DNA of 64,000 nucleotides from Physcia stellaris. Its lineage: Eukaryota; Ascomycota; Lecanoromycetes; Caliciales; Physciaceae. The notes under the pieces are model-generated. The model made no database searches, had not been told where the DNA came from, and saw only the letters and a list, made by a program, of their open reading frames with translations. How positions within the stretch are numbered: the stretch's first letter is position 1; every line of letters begins with the position of its first letter. The position numbers and the translations under genes were made by a program. The stretch lies in contig JABSSW010000006.1 of assembly GCA_018902385.1 (NCBI GenBank), positions 1-64,000 on the forward strand. Reading direction: 5' to 3'. Below, one piece after another: positions 37,511 to 48,153 of this stretch.

Positions 37511-39046
37511 CTAAATCATCTCCCCCTTCCTCTCCCTTCTTTCATACTGCCCACATTCCAGATCCTCCTCCCTGCGCCTAGTGTGAGGCAATCGGGGCAA
37601 CTCCGGTAGCTCCCTCTCCATCAATAATTGCGGTACAGGCTTCCTCACGATCGGCGCTCCAACCCTACCTCCCGTGCCCCCAGAGCGTGAGTCCGCTAGA
37701 CTGTCTTCACTTTCCATTCCTTCCGGATAGTGGTGATCCAGCGAGAAATCCGTTGGTTGGATCTCCAGGTCCTTTTCCGCGAGCGATACCGGAAGCGCAT
37801 GCGCATCATCAAACGGATTCCCCTTCTCAAAATCGTCTTTGAGATCCGAGCGATCAGGACCCCATCTCCGTCCCCCAACTCCACTACCCGAAACCATCGC
37901 CCTACTATCAGGGCCACCACTGGACGAATTGTTGGAGTGAGGCGAGGGACGCACGAATATGGGACGGAGAACGGGTAAGCAGGCGCTGATGACGCCGAGC
38001 GAGGCCTCGATGTGCGACCAGTAGCTGAAGGGGGATTCGTAGTATGTGGTGTCGGAGCTGTGTTGCGGGAGGGAGGGCACGAATTGGATGAAGATGATGA
38101 GGCGGATGAGGGAGGATAGGACGACGCTGGTGAAGACAGGGGGTTTAGTACTTCATGCTTGGGGAGTGCGTTGTTTGGATTGGGGGTTTTGATGAAAAAG
38201 AAGAAGAAGAAACTCACACCCCACCCAACGCAAACATCCCCGCAACCGCACACTTCCTCCTCCACCCTAACCTCAGCCCCCAAACCAACGGCACCGGCAG
38301 AGCCAATATCGCCACATCGAGCAGGACATCGCTGACGCTATTTGCGTAAAAAAAAGCCATCATGTTCACGCAGTGCACTCCTCTTCCCCCATTCACCGCA
38401 TTCACCCGCTCACTATCCAACATATCCCACAAGCTATCCACAGGCACGCACTGAAGCAGAATCGTAAAGAAAAACGCGATGGTCCAGGCCACGACGACGA
38501 GGATGAAGATGTTGGCGATGCGCGTGAAGGCTGGGTAGGCGAAGATGCGGCGGTAGAGGTAGAGGACGGAGAGCTTGGCGGTGCCGAAGGAGAGGAGCTC
38601 GAGGAGTTGGGAGGTGTATTTTACCTGTTGTAGGGGAAGGGGGAGGGGGTTAGAGTTTTTGGTTTCGTGGGTTTATGGAGGAGGGAGGGGGAAGAGGTAG
38701 GAAGAATAAATACCTTCCCATTAACCCTCATCCGCTCCGACAAAATCGGCTCCCCACCCGGCCCTAGATCCTGATGCCGGCCTGTTTCGCCATATATCGC
38801 CCCTGTGGAGCCGTTAGCGTCCAATTTCCCCCCACCACACACCCCCAAGGAAAACAGCAACTCACCATAAACAGTCCCCCCCCCAGCAGCGATACACATG
38901 ACCAGCGCCACCAACACGAGATAATCATCCGCCCCAAGCCGGGCTTTCAGGATGCGTCGGGCCCAGAGGCGGAGGGTTACTGCGAGGAGAGGGAGAGTGG
39001 AGAAGAGGATTGCGAGGGTGCTCATTTCGGTGGGTGTGTATGTCAT
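37511..39046 (-). CDS. Fungal rhodopsin-like (PTH11-type) integral membrane protein, four exons
   Basis: Exons are 39046-38866, 38802-38714, 38624-38218 and 38126-37511. Introns of 63, 89 and 91 bp all keep phase; the protein has about 430 aa. It shows the fungal rhodopsin-domain signature: RLWARRILKARLGADDYLV in the first loop, GGEPILSERMRVNGKVKYTS before helix three, then helices around ILVVVAWTIAFFFTILLQCV, a CVN site before SVSDVLLDVAILALPVPLVW, and a last helix around IEASLGVISACLPVLRPIFV. Members sit in the plasma membrane; some related PTH11 proteins sense surfaces or signals, but most are unstudied. The C-terminal tail of about 130 aa is charged, serine-rich and cytoplasmic by family topology. 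Confidence 0.9.
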
Positions 39047-40178
39047 TTTTGGAGGTGGGAGGCCTGCTCTGGAGTTGTGGATGGATGAGGGGGAGGTAGG
39101 TAAAGAAGATTTGTGCGAGATTGGGATTATCGATGTAGCAAGAGAGAAGATGTAATGCGATTTCATGGATGGTTATGCTATAGCGATGAGGTTGGGGCAA
39201 GATAGCATGTGGTCGGAGATGCTGAAACACGGAGTGTAGCTGCACAGCGTGGGAAACGTTGGGATAAACATTGCGCCAATGGCTGTACGTCTACCTGTTA
39301 GAGGTATTTAGCTGGGACGGATTTAAGTAGTGTGCTCTTTTGTATTTGGGCTAGGGCAATTGAGGGCTGTTCGTCATCCGGAGAGGACATACTGGGGTTT
39401 TTCGATTGATGTTGTTGAGATAAGAGTTGTTGGGAGGTAGAGTATCGAGTATCCATCCCGCTGCAAAAATCAATAGAAATTGGTACTCACCGAAAGCAGA
39501 ACACTCGAGGTGGTCAAATGGTCGGCTGTCTTGAAGACGCTGGTATTTGGAAATCGTAATTTGGCGGGTACCTAACACGATAAAGTGTGCGAAATAGATC
39601 CATCATTCAGGGTGGGCGACAAGAATCTAGCGTGAGGCAAACAATACTGCTCTGATACAGGAAGGACGAGAGAAGTAATCGAAGGATTCAGGTACATTCT
39701 ATGCGTAAGTGAAAGGAGTTTCGTAGTAAAATCTGATGTGGTTTTCGTGCTGATAATTGTAGGCATTTATGGTGTCGCATGATGGGACATTCCACGTTTC
39801 GCATTGCCTTTGCTTGTACAAGTATCTCACACCACATCTGAAACACTGCACCCCTCATAATATCATAGCTGCATTATTATGATAAAGGTGGTGGTGTTTA
39901 TCCTACTTCTTATTGGGTACCTTGTGCGATATGGGCATAGAAGAGGGCTACACGTCTTTTCTCAGCCTTGGAAAGTGGAGAATAGATGATGGACTTACGC
40001 TTCGCTTATTAGTGTGGAGTTGTATGCTGGGTCGCAATCAATGATTGCGATGCGAGCCAGTGTTATTGGGATACAAGCCACAGTGGCCCAGCCCAAAAAT
40101 GGGGGCCAGCGTTATATAGGTACCATCTTTTGTCTGACGTAGTGTCCAGAATAGCCCTTCTGAAAGAGTAGGCCCATA
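39047..40178. other. Intergenic, no supported gene
   Basis: Promoter side of the rhodopsin-like gene and 3' side of the Cdc23 gene. A few short frames have no motif. Confidence 0.45.
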
Positions 40179-42305
40179 TCATAATGGTTTCCCAGGCTCC
40201 ATTCGGGCCCTGATGTCCCTTATCAACGCTTTTGCCTCTTCGACGTCCACCCCATCCTGACACAGCTCATTCGCAAGTTCCATGGCCCGATCAAGGTTGC
40301 CTTGACCATACTCCCATTTCGCCAGCCACATTCGAGCCTTTGAGGTTGTCTTGGTAACACCAGTGCCAGACCCTCGTGGTTCGTCACCGTCGTCGTCATC
40401 CCCTTCTGGACCATCTTCTTGAGCTAAGGTAAGCTCCATGTATGATGCGGCTTCGTCCATATTCCGCATTTTTTCATGCATCAGTGCAATTTGATACAGT
40501 ATCTCGGGGTCAAGTACGCTACTTGATGGCTCATGAGATGTTCCGGATCCGAAAGACCTTGTAGAATCATAGTAGGTTCCAGCGACTAGCGCCCTCTTGT
40601 AGGCTTTGATGCTTTGTAGCGGCTTGTCTATTCTGTCGTAACAGCTGCCGACCGCTTGCCACATCTGTGGGTCAAAATATCTCAGACTGGCGGCTTTCTG
40701 GAAGTAGAATAGAGCGTAGAGATGCATATCAAGCAACTCATAGGTTGTACCTAGACTGTACCATGCTCTATAGTCTTTGCGATTGATGTCAACAGCCCTT
40801 CGGTAGCTTTCAATGGCGGCGTGGGTGTTCTTCATCTCGACATATTCATGCCCCATAAGGGTCCAAGCTGCAAGGCAATTGCGATCAAGGGTCAGAGCAC
40901 GTCGGAAGTACATCACCGCTTTCTCATGCTCAGACTTGAGAGCGTAGTAGTTACCTACAACGCAGCAGGTCTCGGGTCGAAACTTGTCAACGGCTGTTGC
41001 GGCTTGAGCTAGGAAGGCAAGCCGTGGCCTTGCTTCCATGACAAAAAGAACATTCGAGTATTCCGCAAAAGCATCGAGTCGATATGGATCCTCGCGGAGT
41101 AGTAATGAGAATATGGACTCGGCTTCGCGATAATCTAACCCAGACCTTAGTATTACTCGATGTTAAGAGGACGCGAAGTCACCTTTCGCATGATAGTAGA
41201 GCAATGCCCGTTCAGTCTTAAGAAAGTGACTCTTCGGGAAAACAGCTTCTAGACTACTCAATTCCTCATGTGTAACGTCGCCCGACTGGTGAAGTGCCTG
41301 GCTCGCATGAAGGTGAAATACCACGCTCATGATGTTCTGGGGAAGTTGATGCGTGAGTTTTGGAAGCTAGCTAGTTTCAACAATCTGTCTGTTAGCCACT
41401 TTTGGAATTAACTCACCTCTTCAAAGTCCTCTAGTAGTGCTCCTAGCTCAAGCCAAGCTCCCCAGTTGTAAGGATATAGATGTACACTGTTTAAAAGCCA
41501 ATTTCTCGCAGCATCCTCATTCTTCCCTTTCGCGAGCACAATCCCGTATAGGTATTCCAGCCATCCCTGATTGCCTCCACTGAGACCTTTGGACTCTCGA
41601 TCTGCGAACCAGCCTTCCAGACTTCTACTGAGGCCTACAAGCTCTTTATTGACAGTCGACCCACCATCTGCCGGTCCTAAGATCATCTCACTCTCTTCAT
41701 CTTTGCGCTTCTCACCGGACATGTACTTTGCGTAAAGAGCAAGGAACAACGACTTTTGGCTAAGATTCGGCAGGCCATTAGGTGGCGGCAAGGCGGGGAC
41801 TTTGTTTTGTTCCGTGTCCCTGCCTTTACCTTTGGTCACCTTAGGCAGTGTCTCATCCTTACCATTAGGAGAGGCTTCGCTAGGCGGGCCACGTGGAAAA
41901 GTGGTTGGAAGGAAGACGGCAGCGCAACGTTCGAATTCACGGCAGTCAAAGTAGGACTTGGCTAAGAGATACTTGGGAAGCTCCCTAGCCTCCAGACGAG
42001 CTTCTTCCAAATCAGGATTAGAGGATATGATGGATGGATTGGCCTGTGGCTGTGTCTCTATATCCTCCATAGGCGAATCGGGATCGGTGTCTTCGCCTGG
42101 CGGGAAATCTGCGGACAAAGGCAGAGACAAGGACATCTCCGCGACCCTGACAGCTGCATATTAGCCTGACGTAAGCACCTAATTCCTACGTCAATACAAC
42201 TGACCATTTGGCAGATTGGTACAGACATCGTTCGGAGCACCTCACTACCGCATCCTGAAGCAATGCACGCAGCTCATCAGCGCCATGCTTACTTAGACCA
42301 GCCAT
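40179..42305 (-). CDS. CDC23: Anaphase-promoting complex subunit Cdc23/APC8, four exons
   Basis: Exons 42305-42205, 42146-41417, 41336-41183 and 41134-40179 join in exact phase, giving about 646 aa. The N-terminus has the family block [20 protein letters not shown] ending AKW, followed across the intron by VAEMS, the APC8 N-terminal domain. The C-terminal half is an array of TPR units: [60 protein letters not shown] and [12 protein letters not shown], plus the typical [20 protein letters not shown]. Cdc23 is an essential scaffold of the APC/C ubiquitin ligase in the nucleus and controls exit from mitosis. An acidic run [11 protein letters not shown] near the end is a usual fungal variation. 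The gene is divergent from the prenyl synthase. Confidence 0.95.
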
Positions 42306-42808
42306 GCCCGTGGTTCGCTGGCCGTCTCACGATTTATTTGTGGCGGCTGTTTAGGTTTCAGAATGGGTATAGCCAATTATCGATGCAGCGTGATCGAAAT
42401 ATTTCTACTTGGTGCCATTGTTGGTCTTTGATAGTCGCCGAGTGAACATCTATCGCTTGTACGAATCATGACCAGTGGCTTGATTACCCTAAACACGACT
42501 CTTATTTTGTCTGCACTATCACATCCCTATCTCAAGACGGTCTTTTACACGTTAGCTCATGCCTTGAACAACACACTGAAGCCTGACAGAGTTGTTGACA
42601 CTGTTGATGTTTGAGCGTGTCCGGCCTTTTCCTGTTCTGGAAGCCGCCGACGGGCGCTTACCTAACTCAGTTCCGTCCCAAGATCTCCGGCCCGGATTCC
42701 CCGCCCGTCTTACTCAGGGTCCAAGCTGAGGTACTAGTACTTTAGGATAGTCCAGAGTAGCTCCGAGCTCTGTCATCCTTCAAAGAACAAAAGCCCCAGC
42801 TCTCATCC
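42306..42808. promoter_or_regulatory. Divergent promoter between CDC23 and the prenyl synthase
   Basis: 503 bp separate the two ATG codons, so both promoters must lie here. No defined box is identified. Confidence 0.5.
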
Positions 42809-44005
42809 ATGTTCCGCCGTGTGAGCCCAGAGAAAGCTCGATATTCACAAAGCGGCGCTCGCGAAACACGCAACATGCCCGCTCTCATCCATCCCAATGC
42901 CGGTGACGGAACAGTAAAGCCAACCACACGCCCCGAATTCGAAGCCGTCTTTCCCTCCCTTGTCCAAGATCTCACAGAGCATTGCAAACAGTACAATTCG
43001 CCCGAGAATGCCGTCAAATGGTTTCAAGACGTGAGGAGACATCGATGTGTTCCATGACAACAATGAATGCTGATTGTTCAGTCTCTCAACCACAATACAA
43101 TGGGCGGCAAATACAATCGTGGAATGTCGGTTCCAGACTCGGCCGCGATCCTCCTATCACGCCCTCTTAACGACGACGAATACCATAAGGCTGCAACGCT
43201 GGGCTGGATGACGGAACTCTTGCAGGCCATGTTCCTCGTTTCCGACGACATTATGGACGCTTCCATCACAAGGCGAGGAAGTCCCTGCTGGTACCGACAA
43301 CCCAACGTCGGCATGATCGCCCTGAACGATGCCTTCATGCTCGAATCTTCAATATACATTCTCCTGAAGAAACATTTCCGGTCGCATCCCTCCTACCTTG
43401 GATTCATCGAGCTTTTCCACGACGTGACATTTCAGACGGAGATCGGGCAAGAGTGCGATTTGCTTACCGCACCCGAGGACCATGTGGATCTGAGCAAATT
43501 CTCGCTTCAGAAGCATTCGTTCATCGTCATATACAAGACTGCCTACTACAGCTTCTACCTACCGGTTGCACTCGCACTACATTATCTCGAGCTGGCTACC
43601 GAAGATAATCTGAAGCAAGCTCGCGACATTCTAATTCCTCTGGGAGAGTACTTTCAAATACAAGACGATTATCTTGATGCGTATGGCTCGCCAGAGGTCA
43701 TTGGCAAAGTCGGTACAGACATCCTTGACAACAAATGCTCGTGGTTGATCAACAAAGCCTTAGACATGGCCACTCCAGAACAAAGAAAAATTCTGGATGA
43801 TTGCTACGGACGCAAGGATAAAGCCAAGGAAGCGGAAGTGAAGAAGATCTTCGAGGAGCTGCAGCTTGAACGGGTATACCAAGAGTACGAAGAAAAAGCT
43901 GTCGGTGAGATCAGGGCACGCATAGCAAAGGTCGACGAGGAAAGTGGCTTGAAGAAACACGTGTTCGAAAGCTTTCTCACAAAGATCTACAAGAGGAGCA
44001 AATGA
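42809..44005 (+). CDS. Divergent farnesyl-diphosphate-synthase-type prenyltransferase, two exons
   Basis: Exons 42809-43030 and 43082-44005 join in phase 0 over a 51-bp intron; the product has 381 aa, about 35 longer than yeast Erg20 at the N-terminus. An internal ATG ([12 protein letters not shown]) would give a near-standard length. Both Asp-rich motifs are present: DDIMD with SITRRG after it, and DDYLD. The C-terminal YKRSK is typical. The fold condenses isopentenyl and allylic diphosphates in the cytosol. Several normally invariant places differ: TMGGKYNRG for [21 protein letters not shown] for GQxxDLITAPED, and Met instead of Phe or Tyr five residues before the first motif (QAMFLVSDD). 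This argues for a specialised paralog, possibly with longer-chain product, rather than the housekeeping enzyme. Confidence 0.9.
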
Positions 44006-44868
44006 GCGGCGTGGCTGTCTAGCTTAACACTATTCATATCTGTGTCGTTTACTGATGAAGTTGCAATACATGAAGCATGTGTACAAGAGTCTCGCAGGTC
44101 GCTCAAGGAAGCTGTTGTAATTCAAGGAATCGATAAAACGCCTTTGTTCGTTTCGCGATATAGCCCCGACTGGAAAGTGTACTATCGCCGTTCTTCCAGG
44201 CGACGAGGCATTGACCTATATGGTAAATCAATGACTGTATACTTCTATACTCACAGAGGCGTTTCTCTAAGGTCGAGCGTCCAGCCGAAGCCAAAGGTCT
44301 CCTTGCAAAGTAAAAGTCATCTACTGGGCTGCGGGGCCCCTCTATTTTCCAACAATCTACCTTGTTCACATACGCGCTTGTTTGGAAGTCGCAAAAACTG
44401 ACGGTGACTGGTGGTGGACAATTCGATCAGAATTCTCATGATGCGCACCTAAGACCTGCTGTCATGAACATCGGTACAGAACTGTATTTCACTGTCCACA
44501 GCAACCGCATGCATGCGCTGAGCTGATGGGTAGGTGTACGCCGTGTAAGGCCGTCCCTTTGTTATCGTCCCTTGGGGACAATAGACGGAGAACAATACAT
44601 TGTGGGTCTCGAGCGCGTAACAAAGGAAGGCCTCACAAAGAGGAGACAAAGAGCGACTTTTGACAAAGCCATTCAACCATATCAAGGTCGTTTGAGTCTG
44701 GGAGACTGTCCAGAAATATAATCAATTCATGTGCCACCATTCCAAAACAACGTTTCATGTGCCTAGACTCTGAATCTCTCATTCAAGAGCGATCGCTGTG
44801 AACCCTCTGTATACAGATCTGTACTGTGTCTTTTCCGTGCTGTGAAGGAAAGCGCTGCAGGTTCAGTG
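44006..44868. other. Intergenic, no supported gene
   Basis: 3' flank of the prenyl synthase and promoter of the next gene. An open plus frame at 44042-44401 has no motif and is not called. Confidence 0.45.
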
Positions 44869-46916
44869 ATGTTGAAACTTACGTCGAAAGTCGGTGCTCT
44901 GATCAGAACCAGAGTAGGAACTCGAAAGGGGAGGAAAGAGGATAAAGAAAACAAGAAGATTCAAAAGCAGGCTGCGAGGAACGCTAATGAGGAGAAGAAG
45001 GCGGAAAAGAAAGAATCGAAGAAACACGAAAACATCTCGTGGCCTGTTCCACACGCTGCTACCACTCTTCTCGATGATCTCAGTACGCAAGGAAACTATG
45101 GTTTCAACCACGTTCTTGATCGCCACCATACACCCCCCAGCGGTAATCCGCATCCAATCGACATTGGGTCTACAGCAGATTACGATCGCCAGCCAGGAAA
45201 CAGCGGTTTCGACCAAAGAGTGGCACTTTATCTTGCCCAGCAGCCAGTCAGCCAGACGTCTCTACGTGTGACTAATGGGACAGCTACTCCATCGACATCG
45301 ACGGAATCTCTCGTCAGTCGTCTTTCTACAGCAGCAAACCAGGCTATGACTGCCAAAGCTTCCCGGGTTGATGTTGCTGATTCCCATCCATCAAGATCGC
45401 ATCTCTCCGTGGAATGTAATGATGAGGATGAGGAGATTTCCCATCAAAAAGGTCTTGGCCACAATACGAAGATTTCAAAATCACCAGAACATGAGCATAT
45501 TGTAAGTAATGCAGGAGAAGATGCTTTGCGCCAGTACGAGCGTGACACCTACGCAGCTCACAAGGCGAAACTGCACAAGGCGATGCTGGCTGTGAACCCC
45601 TTTTGACTGACGACATTCCACTTGATGGTATCCCGACCCTCCATGGCGACGGCTCGCGATTTCACCAGTACTCTCGACCTGAAACTTTCGGCGGCTCATC
45701 ACAGGCTCACGAGGACCATCCGATTCAAGCAGCGAGAGACCCATTCAAACGTCCCAAAAACCCAGTACCTCTCACTTTACAGTCACTCGAAGAGGAAGAA
45801 GAAGAGGCGACCGCCAGGCCCAAAAATGCCACCCAATTCGGTTCGAACGACAAGACGAAGCGCCAAGGCCGTGTCTTCCATGACAGTGAACTTCCTCCAT
45901 CCCTGCGTATCGGCTACACTGACCCAGCAGATACGCCAGTCACACCTCTCTCACCCCGCGATGAAGCAGATCTCCACTTCACCTCACCACCATCTATCCC
46001 AAGACCAGCTACCCACATCCGCCCACCACCCGACTTACCGACTCCACCCCAGAACTATTCTGACCCTGACCTTGCTCACTCGATCAGCGACCTTCATCTT
46101 TACCGCAACGTACAGCCAGATGCGGTCAATCCAGACGATTTCCTGACACCTCCCCTTCCCATCCCCAGACGAGCATCGATCTCCTCGACCATCCCCTCCC
46201 CCAGCACCGGCCGCTGGTCAAACTACCTCTCCCGCCACGACCAAGACCCACGCCTCCACCGCAACATCTCCGCCGAACTCCTCTCCCTCCCAGGCCACCA
46301 CGGCGACGGGCACCTACCCCTCACACCCTCAACCACTTCAATCCTCAGCTTGCGGAACTCAGTCTTCTCCTCCTCAACCGACTCCACAGACACCAAAAAC
46401 CTGCGCAACAAGCTCGTCCACATCCTTAGCGAGCACGAATCAAAGCACACGAAAGAGAAGCCAGACACCGGCTCCAGCGAATCCCTCTTCCGGAAAGTCG
46501 CCGAGATCATCGCGCTGCCAGGCCACCACGGCCGCGCGTTCGCACCCAAGCTGGCTGGTCCGGTGGTGCAAGGCGTGCGCTCGACGACTCCGCGCGACGT
46601 CCTGCGCTCGAAACCCTCGTATGAGAATTTACGCTCTCATCCTTCCATGCTTGAGAAGCGCGCCCCTGGCCCCCTGGCCCCTGGTCAGAAAGTGTCGTTG
46701 TCGAGGACTACCTCGGTGGGTTCTATGAATCTGTTGATGAAGGGCGTGGGGCGCGGGATCAAGAAGGCGGCGAAGGGGGGTTGGCGGAAATTGTGGGAGA
46801 AGAGTAGAGGAAGGGAGGGGGAGAGGAGCGCGATGGATATGATTCTTTTTGATGCTATTGGGCCGGCGTTGGAGGATACGGGGTTGGGGGTTGATTTTGC
46901 GGATTGGGGGCGGTGA
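44869..46916 (+). CDS. Long low-complexity, probably disordered protein
   Basis: Two abutting plus frames (to 45606 and from 45603) look like one gene of about 680 aa. The first starts MLKLTSKVGALIRTRVGTRK and has a Lys/Glu-rich helical segment (KEDKENKKIQKQAARNANEE) and a polar serine-rich part. The second is Pro/Ser/Thr-rich and has the motif LPGHHG twice (SLPGHHGDG and ALPGHHGRA). It ends with a basic, amphipathic segment (MKGVGRGIKKAAKGGWRKLW) and an acidic C-terminus. The switch of frame occurs at CCCCTTTT near 45598-45605, so a base-call error or a small deletion in the C run is likely. No known domain; the function is unknown. Confidence 0.6.
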
Positions 46917-47892
46917 ATGGGGGGGTGATCTATATAAGCTATATTTTTGAGTTATATATATCTCTAATTTGTTTTGAGTGTGGTATAGGGGGAAGTATAC
47001 GTTTGTGTTGTACTGGTATAAGGGAATGTATAGTCTCTAGACTGGTTTTCCGGTTTAGTACAAGAGAAAGTATACTCATATATTATATCTCTCTGCTCTA
47101 CTCTCTAATTTGGTACAGGGGACTCTGGCACCTGCTTTTGGATTCCAGGTTTGGCGATACTAGCGTGCAGTTCCGGAGTATGGCTTCTTCCTCTGTTGGT
47201 TGGTCAAGATGTATAGTACGATGAACAACTATACATATAGACTATAGACCAGAAGCATTTGACACGGAAACTACCACCTGGATCTGAGCTCGATTGCCTG
47301 TATATGTTTTTGACGTGTTCAGTCATTGGTTATCGAGCGGATCTTTGACATCGCTAATATTAATCGCAAGCCGTTTTACTCGTTATATACGAAATATCGA
47401 ATACAATTATTAATACACATTCTATACATCCATTTCTCACTACAGACACCAGTTTCCCCCAAAACCCCTCTCTTCCTCCCACCAAACTTGCCTTCGACAA
47501 TTACCACCCCGTTCACCTCTCTCCTCCCACAGTCCCTCACAATCACAAACATCCGAACCGCGGCTTCCACCCCTTTGTTGAAAGACCCAAGAAAAAGCCA
47601 CAATCCTTTATCCCCTCCCTCGACACACAATGAAAGCCCACAATCCGCTTTATCCCCCGCACAAGCCAAAACAACGCCCTTTGTCTCCCTCACCAATACA
47701 CTACCACCCCCGTCCTCCCCCACCATCCTCATGATTCTCGAGTAACTCAATTCAATTCACCACACCAATCTTCTACCCTCCATAAACTATATCCAAACAA
47801 CACCAACCGCCAACCACCATCCACAAACCACCAACCACCAAACCCCAGAATCCCACCCAAAAACCCAAGATCAAAGAAGGAGAGGAGATAGG
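46917..47892. other. Intergenic; C/A-rich leader on the right
   Basis: No supported gene. From about 47420 to 47890 the plus strand is strongly C- and A-rich with almost no G, like the leader before copy C of the tiny cysteine-rich family. Confidence 0.45.
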
Positions 47893-48153
47893 ATGTGCTG
47901 GTCAACAACCTACCGCCACGCCTGCGCGCACCACCTGAACAGCCAATCCGGCACCTGCAACTACCCCTCCGCGCCGGGGCACAAGGTCGATCGCCGCGTC
48001 GTTACGTTGCCTTATGTGTGTCGCGCATGTGGCGCTGGGGGCGTGTCGTGGGCGAGGAGTGAGGGGGTTAGTCGGGAGGGGAGAGCGGGGGAGGGGAGGG
48101 GGAAGGGGGGGAAGGGGGAAGGGGGATTAATGGGGTGTTTGGGGAGGAGGTGA
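47893..48153 (+). CDS. Tiny cysteine-rich Met-Cys protein, copy D
   Basis: The frame gives 86 aa from ATG-TGC. It starts MCWSTTYRHACAHHLNSQSG, then has TCNYPS, HKVDRRVVTLPYVCRACGAG and a Gly/Arg/Glu-rich tail. The MCW[TS]T start, a Cys-x-His pair at residues 11-13 and the CRxC pair near residue 50 match copy C at 34158. As in copy C, the 3' part is purine-rich low-complexity DNA, so the natural end is uncertain. There is no signal peptide. It is the fourth member of the family in this window. Confidence 0.6.
   Translation: MCWSTTYRHACAHHLNSQSGTCNYPSAPGHKVDRRVVTLPYVCRACGAGGVSWARSEGVSREGRAGEGRGKGGKGEGGLMGCLGRR

Noticed and set aside
44042-44401. Plus frame of 119 aa directly after the prenyl synthase
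   Set aside because: It sits in the 3' flank, overlaps an equally long opposite frame and has no motif.
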